Assembly (NCBI GenBank): GCA_023213395.1
Contig: CM041465.1
Coordinates: 192,393,741-192,457,740 of the forward strand
From: Cycas panzhihuaensis
Taxonomy: Eukaryota > Cycadophyta
Length of the DNA: 64,000 bases
Reading direction: 5' to 3'
The translations under genes were made by a program, and so were the position numbers. The notes beneath the pieces were generated by a model. That model was not told the DNA's origin, made no database searches, and worked only from the letters and a program-made list of their open reading frames with translations. This document shows positions 46,170 to 57,595 of the stretch, one piece after another; the stretch's first letter is position 1; each line of letters begins with the position of its first letter.

Positions 46170-47300
46170 TAGAAAGTTTGGCATATAATTTCTAGATGAT
46201 GAATGTGATGGTCCAAACATGAACTGTAGATAAGTATATTGTCAAAGAAAACAATGACAAATTTTCGAAGGTGAGGACCAAAAATTTTATTCATGAGCGC
46301 TTGGAAGGTAGCTGGAGCATTGCAAAGGCCAAAAGGCATCACTCGAAACTCAAAATGGCCATGGTGGGTTCGAAAAGTTGACTTATTACAATCTTCTGGG
46401 GTTATCGAGATCTGGTAATATCCTAATTGTAAGTCTAGTTTAGAGAAGATCGATGCTCCATGGATCTCGTCAAGCATATCATCAATTCGTGGAGTGGGGA
46501 ACGTATTCTTGATAGTAATCTTGTTAAGCTTCCTGTAATCCACACAAAGGCGAAAAGAGCCATTTTTTTTTCCTAACTAAGACGATTGGTGCTGCATATG
46601 GACTTTTACTGGGCTAAATTATTCCCATATCCATTAGTTCAGTAGTGATTTTCTCAATTTCATTTTTCTGAAAGTAGGAATTTCTATATGAGCATAAGCT
46701 AATTGGGTCATGGTTAGTTTTCAGTTCAATCGTATGGTAAAACCCACGGTCAGGTAGGGTCGTGGAAGGGAGAGGAGCAAATACTTGCTTGTACTTTGTA
46801 ATAACATCCTGGAGGCGGGGGTGGATTAGGGGATCAATTTGGATGTTATTTAGGCGAACTATATAGCCTAGGTTGGTTTGGAGATGTCTTTTCATGCGGC
46901 CAGGTGAGACAAGTTGGTTTGGAGGGGATTGAATACCATAGAGTTTGTGTGTTTTTCCCATATGATCTTTAAACATTATGAATGGATTAGAGGGTGAGTT
47001 ATTCCTGCTATAAGTTCCTAAAGTTTGTAACCATTGGATCCCCAATATAGCATCAAATCCTCCTATAGATAATGCATGAAAATCAGAGGTTAGGAGGTAC
47101 GAGCCAATTTGGACATGTAGGTTTTTTATGACACCTGCACAATGGAACTTCTAATACCCTGGTAGAGAGCAAGTGAAACTAGTCTTGGGGATAATATATA
47201 GGTTTAGTTGCCTAGCTAATGAGATATCGATAAAGTTCAAAGACGCATTGGAGTCTTCTAAAGAATACCTCTAACTCGTAAGGGTTCAGGACAAGCAATA
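46170..47300 (-). pseudogene. Gypsy protease tail and reverse transcriptase
   Basis: 46614-47045 begins GIQWLQTLGTY, the post-protease motif of this clade, then runs to ELMDMGII where a TAG interrupts. The polymerase continues with YAAPIVLV and, at 46169-46543, MDYRKLNKITIKN, DLQLGYYQI, MPFGLCNAPATFQ and the active site VFFDNIL, where the family has F-x-D-D. The second catalytic Asp is Asn. The frame shifts again near 46190. The retropepsin Asp motif itself is not readable. Confidence 0.85.
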
Positions 47301-47429
47301 GAAGTTACGGTTGATAGGGATACTTCTAGTTGAGGGTCAGGGTTTGGGTCTGGCTGGATTCCTTCATCAACCTCTTCATCAGAATCTGAGTCTGATGGGT
47401 CATCTATGGGGTCAATGGAAAAGACCATA

Positions 47430-48495
47430 GGCCTCGCTAAACAAATGTGACCATGCCCAGGAGTCCACTTTTCTGAGCATTGTATATGGAGGCCTGCTTC
47501 TACTCGTCATTGTGCTTCAACTTGTGAAATTTGGACTTTTTTCGTTGGGGGTCCCTCTGCCTATCGATCTATTGGAGGACAAGATGTGTCATCCGGTCGA
47601 GGTCGAGAACGTTGAAAGTCCATCTGAGGGCGAGTTGCATCATCAAACCGAGGACGGGGCCACTGGAAGTCTGTCTGTTGAGATTGAGAGGACCATGGGA
47701 TGTCTCTTCGAGTGTACACGGATCGTTCAACTGCGAACTCTACCTCTACTGCCTTTGCCATTCTAATAGCTTCCTTGAGAGAAGGCAAGGATAATATCTT
47801 GAGACACATCTGAATACGGTCCTAGGGCCCTGCTACATAGGTATTGATCAACGTTTGCTTATCCAGATTTTGACCTTGTGAACATCGATTAAATAATGCT
47901 TGGAATTCATCTGTAAATGACTCTCTGAGATGATGACCGCTAAACACAGTCGATTGAGTGAAGAATGACTGACTCCATGTATCCTCATGCTGCTCGAAAA
48001 AATAATTTGTGAAGTGCTGCCATGTTTGGGTTGAACGGTACTCTTTTTTCCACCAATTAAACTAGTGATGTGCTTTCCCATCTAAATGGATAGAGGCATA
48101 CAATAGTTGATCATCTTCAGTCATTGGATTGAGGGCGAAGTAGGATTCTAATTTACTTATCCAACTACGAGTGTTTTTCCTGTTCAAATCAGGATCAGAA
48201 ATTGGAATATTGATTTTATGGTGAAATGATTGTTGCTGGCGCAGGGGCGGTGGTGGTGGTACAAGACCTGCTTGATGAGAGGAAAGTTGTGCTGCAATTT
48301 GTGCCATCTAATTTTGATTTAAGTGATTTGTGTTGTTATCTGTGCCATCTGGGACATAATAGAAGCCATGTCAGATTTTGATGCTAAATTTAACATATCG
48401 GCTTTTACCTCTTGCACTTCTGTCTTAACTTCTTGTTGTAATGTGGTGAATTGATTTTCCAAAAGCGAGATTCGGTCACCTTGAGTTGGAGCCAT
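47430..48495 (-). pseudogene. Gypsy gag
   Basis: Starts at ATG 48495-48493 (MAPTQGDRISLLENQ), followed by a coiled-coil-like helix, then a proline-rich patch (VPPPPPLRQQQ) and the capsid start INIPISDPDLNRKNTRSWISKLE. Stops and frame changes occur near 48320 and 48062. The next piece (47848-48081) covers the middle of the capsid, and 47561-47809 reads KEAIRMAKAVEVEF then an Arg/Pro-rich tail. I see no CCHC knuckle. At least four lesions. Confidence 0.8.
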
Positions 48496-48499
48496 GATA

Positions 48500-49357
48500 A
48501 TTAGAGAAGGCGTTTAAAGAAGAGGGAACTAGTTAGAATAAAAGAACTTACGAAGAGGGATGAATAAGATAGAATGGGAGTTCTAAGAAATTGGGATGAA
48601 AAGATGAGAGGGAAAGGGGAGGGAATGTGGTGTCTATAGATAGTTGACCCCAAAAAATTTTGCTCTTTTTTTTTTTGGGTGGGGGGGGGACGACAAATAA
48701 AAGTTTCTTTCTTTTTTTTTTTTAATCTGTTTTGTTCTGTGCTAGTACTAGTTTGCTTGTTGCGAGTGTTTATAGCATTAATGTAACGTTGACCGGAACA
48801 GGTAGCAGGCCCTGATAGAAGGCTTCCTAGATGATTACGATCAATCTCACTAGCCATAAATGTTGTCTAAGCAAGTACCGCTCTCTAGAATCGCAGCAAT
48901 TACTTCTTAAAAGAAATAACTACTGAAACCCCAGCCACAAATTTACCTCAAAACAATAGCTCTTTGTATACACTCAAGGGAAATCTAATTTGGGATGGGG
49001 CCATTGCTCGTTTCACTGGCAAACACTCCAGTCAGCTACTTTGGGGTTCCCATGGTACTTCTCACAATGAGTTTTAGGCTTATACCCAAGCATTTCCCAC
49101 GGTTAAGCGGACAGGGATTTCCCCTTATCCGAATTTGCAATACAGTCTTTTGGTCAAAAAATAACAAGAAGAATTTATTATAGAATTGGCCCTGTCGAGT
49201 GTTGAGCTTTGTTGAAAATCTCCAGCTAAACAATAAGGTAACCCAACACTTTCACTACTTTATGATCACCAAGATCCGAGTGGGCGAGGTGAGAGCATAC
49301 GGTAGGTAAGTGCAAAAGAGAAAATAAAAAAATTGCACCAAATTGGCCCTGGAAGGT
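48500..49357 (-). other. Leader of the gypsy element
   Basis: About 860 bp between the primer-binding site and the gag ATG. It includes a T-run and G-run at 48667-48722. No coding frame is supported. Confidence 0.6.
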
Positions 49358-49372
49358 GGCTCTAATACCACT

Positions 49373-49789
49373 TGTAATGTATCTTCCACAATAAAGAACT
49401 CCAAAGAGAGAAATAAGAGAAATGTTAAGCACCAAAGAGAGCCAAAAGAGACAATTGATCACCAAAGAGAACTGAAGTTCTTTTCTCTTAAGTATTATGA
49501 TCCAAGAATGAATTACAATGAAGACCCGAGAGGGGATATATAGTGCTTCAACTACTAAAGCTTACTTCTCTTCTAAGCACTTACTAAATAAGTGAGCACA
49601 ACTACTTGCTAAATGTATGTGCAATACAAAAGCACAACTATTTGAGTACTTGCTAAATAACCGAGTACAACTATTTAGGCACTTACTAAATAAGCAAGTA
49701 CTTCAGAATATTCACAAAATCACATAACCCTTTGACGGATTCCACATGTTAATACTTCCTTCCGCTTATGGAGGTGAGGTTATGTTACA
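49373..49789 (-). repeat. 5' LTR of the gypsy element
   Basis: 417 bp, TGTAATGTATC...ATGTTACA in plus reading. The inner edge lies two bases from the primer-binding site. Confidence 0.9.
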
Positions 49790-49794
49790 GGAAC

Positions 49795-50608
49795 ATCATG
49801 GTTAAGAAGTAACCTATGCAAGAAAGATACCTAGTTGCCTCGAACTTGGGTCCTTACATTCTGTCAACACCTCATCAACATCACTCTGAGAACACGTCGT
49901 CCTATATGGTCAAGTCAAATGAGCTGGAAATATATGCAAGAGTAGCTAAAAAAGTGTCCCACCCCTTACCAAATGGGACTATATGCAACTTCTTTAGCAT
50001 CAATGGCTAGAAATATAACATTATTTGGCATATATGGCCATAAATACATCAAATCTTTGGCATCTATGCTCGAAATTACATGATAAAATGCACTATGGCC
50101 TCACAAATTGCCCTATGGGCTTACAAATGTCCAACAATACAAGTTAGCAATAACTTGCCTTGAAAGTAATATGTGACTCATAAACATTAAAAAATGACTC
50201 TCTCCTATGACAATTTGACAATATTTTATAAGAAATGTGTTCTTTACAGCCTATGACTTAATTTTTTTTTCATTTTCTCCCCCTGTTTAGAGCACATTAG
50301 ATCAATAAAATAGTCATCAAATGATTTGGAATTAACAAGGAGGAGCAAATGTGCCTAAAATGATGAAGAAACTTATTAAAAAATGACTCATTTTAAGATT
50401 TTTCGTGTCTTTAAATTGATTTTTGTGCTGCAAAATAACTCCGAAATGCTTTAAGCAACCTATCATTGCAAAAAGGGCTAAACTAGAATTCTGAGGCATC
50501 TTCTAGATTTGAAAATGGACTCTCTAGGGTTAAGATGTCATTAAAAAATCAAGGGGAGTTGAAAAATGAGTGTTAACCCTCTAGTTTTGGGGTTGTTGGT
50601 CACTTGAG
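49795..50608. other. Non-coding spacer
   Basis: No gene or element termini. Short imperfect repeats with the words GGCAT and ATGGC at 49990-50075 are the only visible structure. Confidence 0.45.
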
Positions 50609-50613
50609 TCTAC

Positions 50614-51191
50614 TGTAACATTCCAAAATCTAGTCAAAACTATGCCATGTAACCATTCAAATTGAAGGCCTCTGAATAAAGATTCCAATGGTTCAGACGA
50701 AAATCAATTCTGTCATCTCTATCAAAAGTGATGACCATTTAAAGTTAGCCTGCCAATTTTGGAGAAGTTCTGGCCGACTTCTATTTAAACAGTATTAAGG
50801 ATAATATCATCCAATCTGGCCGACTTCTAATTGAAGTATTTTTATCACTATATATAGGAAGTTTGGGCAGCATCCCAAACCGTCATTCAGAGGCTCTTTT
50901 GGTTGCACATTTTTGGTTCTAGGGCTGCAATTAGCTCGCCCATTTGGGGGCTGCAATTTGGAGGGTTCCTCGCTTCAAAGAGGGAAGCTCACTTCTTCAG
51001 GAAAGACTGGTATTCTGTTGTAATTTCCCTCTAATTTGGTATTATTTGACAACAAAGATTATTATTTACTTCTGTGGATTCTGTAATTCCTAGCTCATTT
51101 TCTTGTTCAATAACATCTAGTTATTGGTTTTTGTGGATTATTACCTATATTTTAAGGAAAATTTCTGTAAAAATAGAACTAGATCGCTACA
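50614..51191 (+). repeat. 5' LTR of the deleted gypsy element
   Basis: 578 bp. It contains about 105 bp near 50945-51055 that the 3' LTR lacks. TATA-like CACTATATATAGG lies near 50846-50858. Confidence 0.9.
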
Positions 51192-51440
51192 AGTGGTATC
51201 AGAGCTTCGTTTCGAGGGGAAAGGGCAGAGGTAAAAGCTCAGAAAGGTCAAAATTTCCCCCCAAGGGAAGCAGAAATGGAATCGAGGTCAAGGAAAAAGC
51301 TCATTCACAAGAAGATGGCAGCCCAATCTTAAAACCTCAAAGGAAAAATTGAAGACGCATCAGAATCAAACCAGAGCATAAGGGCTCTAACAATCCTAAT
51401 CTAGAAGTTACTAGCAAAAGCGGATCAAGCAACACAAAAT

Positions 51441-52457
51441 GTGTCAGGTAGAGAAATGGATAACAACACTACATCAAGGATAGATCAAATGGATCAAGAA
51501 AATCAAGGAAATGAGACCAAGAGATTCGATGGACGAGCTTACGAAAGGAGAACTCCCAACATGGATAATGGATGGAAAGGGGCAGGATTATCTTTGGAAA
51601 AATTCGATCCAAGAGTATCTAAGAATATCACTAATTGGGTCTTACAAATGGAGAACTATTTCAAGCTCTATAACTCCACAGCTAAGGAAAAGATGGAAAT
51701 AGCATCCTTACACTTAAACGGAAGGGCGTTAAGGTGGTACAATTGGTGGAAAAAGATGAACTTACCAATGCAACAGACTTGGGAGAATCTAAGAGCAGGA
51801 TTAGTAGAGCAATATGACGATTCTTGGAATACAGATTACTTTGCTCAGTTAACACGATTACATCAAGAAGGAACAATCCAAGAGTACACATAACAGTTCC
51901 AAACGATACAATGTATGGTCTTAGAAAAGATACCGCAGGAATGCTTACTAGAGACTTATATTAGTGGATTGAAAAATCAGATCAAATTTAGAGTTAAAGC
52001 AGTAAATCCACCATAACTCCAAGTAGCAATTCAAATAGCAAGGAATGTGGAGGCAGAACTTAGAGATAGCAGACTGACATATACAAGGAAATATGGGCCA
52101 CCAGCATATCAAACCCAGAATCCTAATGGGGTCAAATCGGTAACAAAAGCGAACCCCCCATTAGCTATAAGAAATACAATAGAAAGCTCAGGAACAACAA
52201 AAGAGGAGCACATAAGGAAAGGGACGAGCTTCAAGTGTGGAGGGAAATGGAATAAGGAACACTGGTGCCTAGCAAAGAAGGTTTTCATGATCAATAACAA
52301 CGATGCAGAAATACCAAAAGCAGCACAGGAAAAAGTAGAAGACCAAAGCGTAGGAAGGGAGGAAGATGAACTTCTGGAAGTGGATATAGGGAATGTCCAA
52401 ATATCCTTGCAGGCCATTACAGGGCAACAAGTATCCCTGCAAACCCTAAGATTCTAA
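51441..52457 (+). pseudogene. Gypsy gag of the deleted element
   Basis: 51441-51893 holds the capsid (FDPRVSKNITNWVLQMENYF, LHLNGRALRWYNWW). A TAA (51891-51893) interrupts, and the same protein continues with LEKIPQECLLETYISGL and a further stop near 52014. 52047-52457 then has the C-terminus with FKCGGKWNKEHWC, a gypsy-type knuckle whose first Cys is missing, and an acidic linker. Upstream, 51206-51440 is leader. Confidence 0.85.
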
Positions 52458-53248
52458 GGACAAATCAAGGGGAGACTAGTATCAATCTTGGTAGATAGTG
52501 GGAGTACACACAATTTTATAAATAGGCATCGGCAGAAAAACGGGGATTACAAGTGAAACCCCTCAACACATTCCAGGTGTCAATAACAAATAGGAGAACA
52601 ACATTGTGTGGAGGATACTGCAAAGACACAACTCTCCAAATCAACGATTACAAGGTCACAACTTGCATGTTTGCCATGCCCATAGGCGAAGTAGACGTAG
52701 TTTTGGGAATTCAATGGCTACAAACGTTGGGGAACATCGTTACCAATTATATGACAAGATTTATGTGTCTCTGACAAAAATGACACAAATATCGACTACA
52801 AGCCCCATCCACACCGCCAGTTCAACTCATATCATCTCACAGCATGGAACAGATTCTAAAGAAGAAACCACAAACGTACATAATGTCATGTTACAAAGTA
52901 GAAATAAAAAACGTTCCTCCAAAGATTCAGGCAATCTTAGAAGAACATCAAGGAGTTTTTGAAGAACCCCAAGAATTGCCACTGAAAAGGGAATTGGAAC
53001 ATGCAATAGATCAGTTAAAATTTCCACCAGAAAGCAAAATCCGCAATATCTTCCACGTGTCTTGTTTAAAGAAAAAGTTGGACGAAAAGGAGGCTCCACA
53101 AACAAATTTACCAACACTGGATGAAGAAGGAATGATGATAGTGGAACCTAAGGGAATATTGAAGACTAGGGACAAGAATTTGCGATCCACGATAATGAAA
53201 GAATATTTCATCAAATGGAAGACATTAGAGCTTAAAGATGAAATGTAG
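52458..53248 (+). pseudogene. Protease joined to integrase tail by an internal deletion
   Basis: After gag the frame reads VSILVDSGSTHNFI (near 52481-52520), an intact retropepsin active site, then breaks, then EVDVVLGIQWLQTLG. 52844-53248 (134 codons) starts in the pre-polymerase linker (EEHQGVFEEPQELP) and runs straight into KIRNIFHVSCLKKK, the integrase C-terminus, and a chromodomain-like end (EYFIKWKTLE). The join, at about 53010-53030, is in frame. Everything between these points, roughly 2.5-3 kb in a complete relative, is absent. Confidence 0.87.
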
Positions 53249-53327
53249 GAGTTTGAAGAATGAATGAAGAAAAAATAGGCCCTTACCAATGCTTTGAGGG
53301 CAAAGCATGTTTTGAAGGGGAGGGACT

Positions 53328-53800
53328 TGTAACATTCCAAAATCTAGTCAAAACTGTGCCATGTAACCATTCAAATTGAAAGCCTCTGAATAAGGATTCC
53401 AACGGTTCAGACGAAAGTCAATTCGGACATCTCTATCAAAAGTTATGACCGTTTAAATTTAACCTGCCAATTTTGAAGAAGTTCTGACCGACTTCTATTT
53501 AAGCAATATTAAGGATAATATCATCCAGTCTGGCCGACTTCTAATTGAAGTATTTTTATCACTATATATAGGAAGTTTGGGCGGCATCCCAAACCATCAT
53601 TCAGAGGTTCTTTTGGTTGCACATTTTCGGTTCTAAAGCTGTAATTAGCTCGCCCATTTGATTATTATTTACTTCTGTGAATTTTGTAATTCCTATTGCT
53701 TGCACATTTTCTTGTTGAATAACATCTAGTTATTATTTTTTGTGGATTATTGCCTATATTTTGAGAAAAATTGCTGTAAAAGTAAAACTAGATCGCTACA
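53328..53800 (+). repeat. 3' LTR of the deleted gypsy element
   Basis: 473 bp, aligned with 50614-51191 except for a deletion of about 105 bp after the CGCCCATTTG word near 53652-53661. TATA-like CACTATATATAGG lies near 53561-53573. Confidence 0.9.
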
Positions 53801-53807
53801 TCTACCA

Positions 53808-54116
53808 TGTTAAAAAATAATATACAATGAAGCATACATACATAAATGAGGTGTTTAAGATATAATAATAAACATATTAAAGAATGAAGCAAGCATCAAC
53901 ATATAAGACAATAAAACTAGTGGGAAACTATCATCTCCAAATATTGTATTATGAGAGAATGTATACTTATAAATACATACACCTCATGAATGTCCAATCA
54001 CATTCAAGAACCTTTCTGGAGACCTATGAGAGTGCATGTGCAAGAGTGAGCTTTGCTCAAGCATATTCATGATTACATGAGAGGTTAACACTAATAATTA
54101 AACATTATTCCTTATG
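53808..54116 (-). repeat. 3' LTR of the non-coding element
   Basis: 309 bp. Its right end reads CTTATG where the partner reads CTAACA, so the terminus has drifted. Confidence 0.82.
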
Positions 54117-56689
54117 CTCCCCCAATGTTTAATTATACATAAAAATACAATGTCACATAAAAATTATTCCTCATATAATACATCATATTGCTATTTCCTT
54201 AACCAAGAATCTTGCCTCGTATCCACAATTCACAAGCCTTTTTCAACCTATATCTAATTGCTGACATCCATATAAAGTGATGGCCATCTACTGAACTAAG
54301 GTAACCAACCACCACATCTGCTAGTTTTATAGGAAGCACTTCTAATACCTAGTTTAGTTCACTATCAACACTGTATCTCGGCACAATAGCCGGTCGAAAT
54401 TGAAAATATCAAATCTTAACTCAGTAATTGATCATGGTCATAATGTCAAATCCTGAGCCTTGTTGCGTCACAATGCCAAATATTGACACTTGCTCAGTCA
54501 TGAACACACTTCAACAATTTCAATATTTAAATAACTCAAAACAAGGGACAAAATTAGTACATTTCATCTCTCTCTCTCTCTCTCTCTTAAAAAACAATAA
54601 ATTCGCACCATGTGAAAACCATCGAATGATTTTTGAGCCAATAATATAATCCTAGAGCCAATAAAATATCATTTCTCTTTCAGTGAAGAGGACAACGTTT
54701 TTTTCTCTCTTTAAAGAGATCAACATGTATGAAGCCAATAATTCTCTCTCTCTCTTAAGAGATCAAAACAATAAGCAATAAATGAGCACAAAATAAGCCA
54801 TAGAGTTTTCTTTCTTCATATTTTTCATTGAACCAATATCCATAGTCATTATTATACATTTAGGAACCTCTTAAATTATCCAAGAAATGCCAAACTCACT
54901 TTAAATTACCCAAAAAAGAACCTGTAAGAATGCCAAAATTCACTTTGATGACTTTGGCCACTAAAATCTCCATCAAGAAATTACCAATCATCTCATCTGT
55001 ATTTGAATTTACTTTCCAGCGCCCCAAATAAAATGAAAAAATTATTAAGATATGGCTGAAAAAATGACTATGTCATAAAAAAGTGAAAACAAAGAAAAAA
55101 TTAAGATAAGGCCTTCTCATTTTCTAAATTTGGTTGCCAAATCTCTCCATGTGACCATCGATCAATTTCATAGGGGATAGGACAAACTTAAAAGCATATC
55201 AAATTTAGTTTAATTTAATGTGAACTTTGTAAAAGTAAAAAAAATTCACCATTTTTTTTCAAGTGGTCTGTGCATAGTTGAGAAGGGTTTGGCAGCACAT
55301 TTCAACAAAATTTGATCAAATTTAACACTGAAAATTGCAAATCTAAGCTATTCTCTGCATCACAAAGGTTCAAGAATTGACTTGTAACCTTACTACTTGA
55401 CAAAAACATAGAAAAATGGAGATCCAATATCATAAAATTGCCCACGACGCCGTTTGAAATTGTACGACTGATTTCTTCAATTTTAATCAAATTTAAAGGG
55501 AAAAAAAAGCAAATCAGAGTTGCCCACATCAACACAATGCCTCAAAAATCTTCATGCAGCCCCAACACTAAAAAAAATAGAAATCAAAGGGTTTAATCAT
55601 CACAAAATTGCCCAACAACACAATTTAATATTTTTCTCCATTGTAAACCAAATTTGATGTAATAAAAACCAGATTTGAATTGCCAAATGTGTCATGCAAC
55701 CTCTAGAACCTTCATGCAGCCATAAATCTCAAAATAACACAGAAAAATAGAGGACTTATCATCGTAAAACCACACAACATGTTGTATTAACAATGAAAAA
55801 CTTGCGTGGGCTTCCATGGGCAAATTCATAATTGCATGCAAAGCAAAATTTGCCATATATCTCTACTAACAAATCAATAGAACCCTCATACTTGAAAATA
55901 ATTAGAAAAATTCTAGTTTACCATTGAAAAACTTGCCCAAAATGTTGTGAGGGTTTGTAGTGCTTGTGGATAAAAAGCTCTCTCATACATCTATAATTTT
56001 GAAAACCAATGCCATGGATTAACCACATATGTCCTTCATGGGCTACCACCAATTCAAGTTCTTCATCTATCAAGCTTAGAGCAAATATTGGCTTGCAAAC
56101 ACTAAAATATTATTCAAAATAATTTAATGGTGAATAAAAACAATAAAAAATTTGAAAAGATTGATTCTCCATGGCAACAAATTCCTACTAGGACACCCAC
56201 AACAACCTCCACAAATTAACCAAAATGAACATGTTGTTTGTAGCCAACTGTGTCACTTCAAACAACTCTCACTCACATCTGTAAGGTGCACTGCTTGCAT
56301 AAGTGAACTCAAACAAAATCAATATCCTTCATACATTCATGGGCTTGTTCAAACACCTGCATGTCTCGAAAATAGGCTAGCCACATGCATAAAATGCATC
56401 CACAAAATGCATCAATAATGAAATTTCACCATTGTTTTAGATCTTCACACTGTTAATCATGCCCCTAATTCAATCATGTCTCAATCACAACTGACATATC
56501 CCCACTAGTTCCTAATTCCTTCCATCTTTGAATTTTTCAGTTCAGTAAGCCTTTCAATAATTTCCTCTCAAAATCAATAAACATGCTCTTCATCTAAAAC
56601 ACATTGGCTCTAATATAAAACCTACTCTAACAAGGCTCTGATAAATTGCAAACATATTCCACAAGATCACACCATTGGCTCTAATACCA
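54117..56689 (-). other. Interior of the non-coding element
   Basis: AT-rich, without a supported frame. (TC)n runs lie at 54567-54587 and shorter ones near 54743-54755. From about 55315 to 55975 a degenerate unit of roughly 160-170 bp recurs three to four times. It is marked by CTTCATGCAGCC, TAGAAAAATAGAG-like and AAAATTGCCCA words. Confidence 0.6.
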
Positions 56690-57097
56690 TGTTAAAAATG
56701 ATAATCAATGAAGCATACATACATAAATGAGGTGTTTAAGATATAACAATAAGCATAGTAAAGAATAAAGCAAGTATCAACACATAAAATAATAAACTTG
56801 GTGGAAAATGATCATCTCCTAATATTGTATTATGAGAGAATGCATACTTATAGATACATACACCTCATGAATGTCCAATCACATTCGAGAACCTTTCTAT
56901 TATGAAAGAATGCATACTTACAGATACATACACCTCATGAATGCCCAATCGCATTTGAGAACTTCTCTAGAGACCTATAAAAGTCCATGTGAGGGAGTAA
57001 GCCTTGCACAACTCTCCATAGGATCACATATTCATGATTACATAAGAGAGAGGTTATGTGAGGGGTTAACACTAATAATTAAACATTATTCCTAACA
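56690..57097 (-). repeat. 5' LTR of the non-coding element, with internal duplication
   Basis: 408 bp. A segment of about 70 bp (ttctattatgagagaatgca word, about 56825-56965) is tandemly duplicated relative to the other LTR, and a short stretch near 57008-57060 is expanded. Confidence 0.82.
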
Positions 57098-57102
57098 TGC
57101 CA

Positions 57103-57595
57103 TGTGACCATGGGTTGATTGCAAAGGGAGCTAACAAACTTAAATATTTATCAAATATAATTAAATGTATTTTTCAACTTTTGAAAAATACACAGTCTAC
57201 CATTCTATGCCAAAAAAATAAAAAAATGTGTTCACAACAAAAATAATTTAATATTATTGATGTCAAAATACATAATAATTCTCATGGGAATAAGAGATTG
57301 TTGTCATCTGATAGGCTATCATGGCAATTTGATCTAACAAGGCCTTGGCAAACTCGACACACTACCATGGTTAACCACCATTTTCTCTCCTTATCACTCT
57401 ATGCATCTATTATCGTTGCAATTCATCTTCAAGGACATCTTGACCAACCCTTTCTTTACATCATCTAAACCACGATGGGGACACTGCCTCTACGTTTGAT
57501 TTAAAACAAACATATCTCTTCTACCTTCTGGACATTCGTCTGTGTGTGCCAAGTAACCTCTTCTATTCGTCTTCCTCTATGTCATCATTGTCTGT
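57103..57595. other. Non-coding spacer
   Basis: Nothing recognisable between the non-coding element and the long direct repeat. Confidence 0.45.

Larger units (their letters stand above)
43508..49789 (-). mobile_element. Gypsy (chromovirus-like) LTR element
   Basis: LTRs are 43508-44008 (501 bp) and 49373-49789 (417 bp). The primer-binding site complement ggctctaatacca at 49358-49370 and the polypurine tract (complement of agtccccccctc after 44008) set the minus-strand direction. Gene order gag, protease region, reverse transcriptase, RNase H, integrase, chromodomain-like tail identifies Ty3/gypsy. The flanks are GAAAC (43503-43507) and GGAAC (49790-49794), a target duplication with one mismatch. 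Confidence 0.92.
50614..53800 (+). mobile_element. Internally deleted gypsy LTR element
   Basis: LTRs are 50614-51191 (578 bp) and 53328-53800 (473 bp), TGTAACATTCC...ATCGCTACA. The primer-binding site TGGTATCAGAGC is at 51194-51205 and the purine tract GAAGGGGAGGGACT precedes 53328. TCTAC is duplicated at 50609-50613 and 53801-53805. Gag, zinc knuckle, protease and the integrase tail are present, but reverse transcriptase, RNase H and the integrase core are missing. It can only have moved with help from another element, or it was deleted after insertion. Confidence 0.92.
53808..57097 (-). mobile_element. Non-coding LTR element (LARD-like)
   Basis: LTRs are 53808-54116 (309 bp) and 56690-57097 (408 bp), beginning TGTTAAAAA in plus reading. 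The primer-binding site complement tggctctaatacca at 56676-56689 abuts the right LTR, and the complement of ctccccc after 54116 gives a purine tract, so the element is on the minus strand. The 2.57-kb interior has no gag or pol motif. The flanks are TACCA (53803-53807) and TGCCA (57098-57102), one mismatch. It must have used proteins supplied by another element. Confidence 0.82.
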
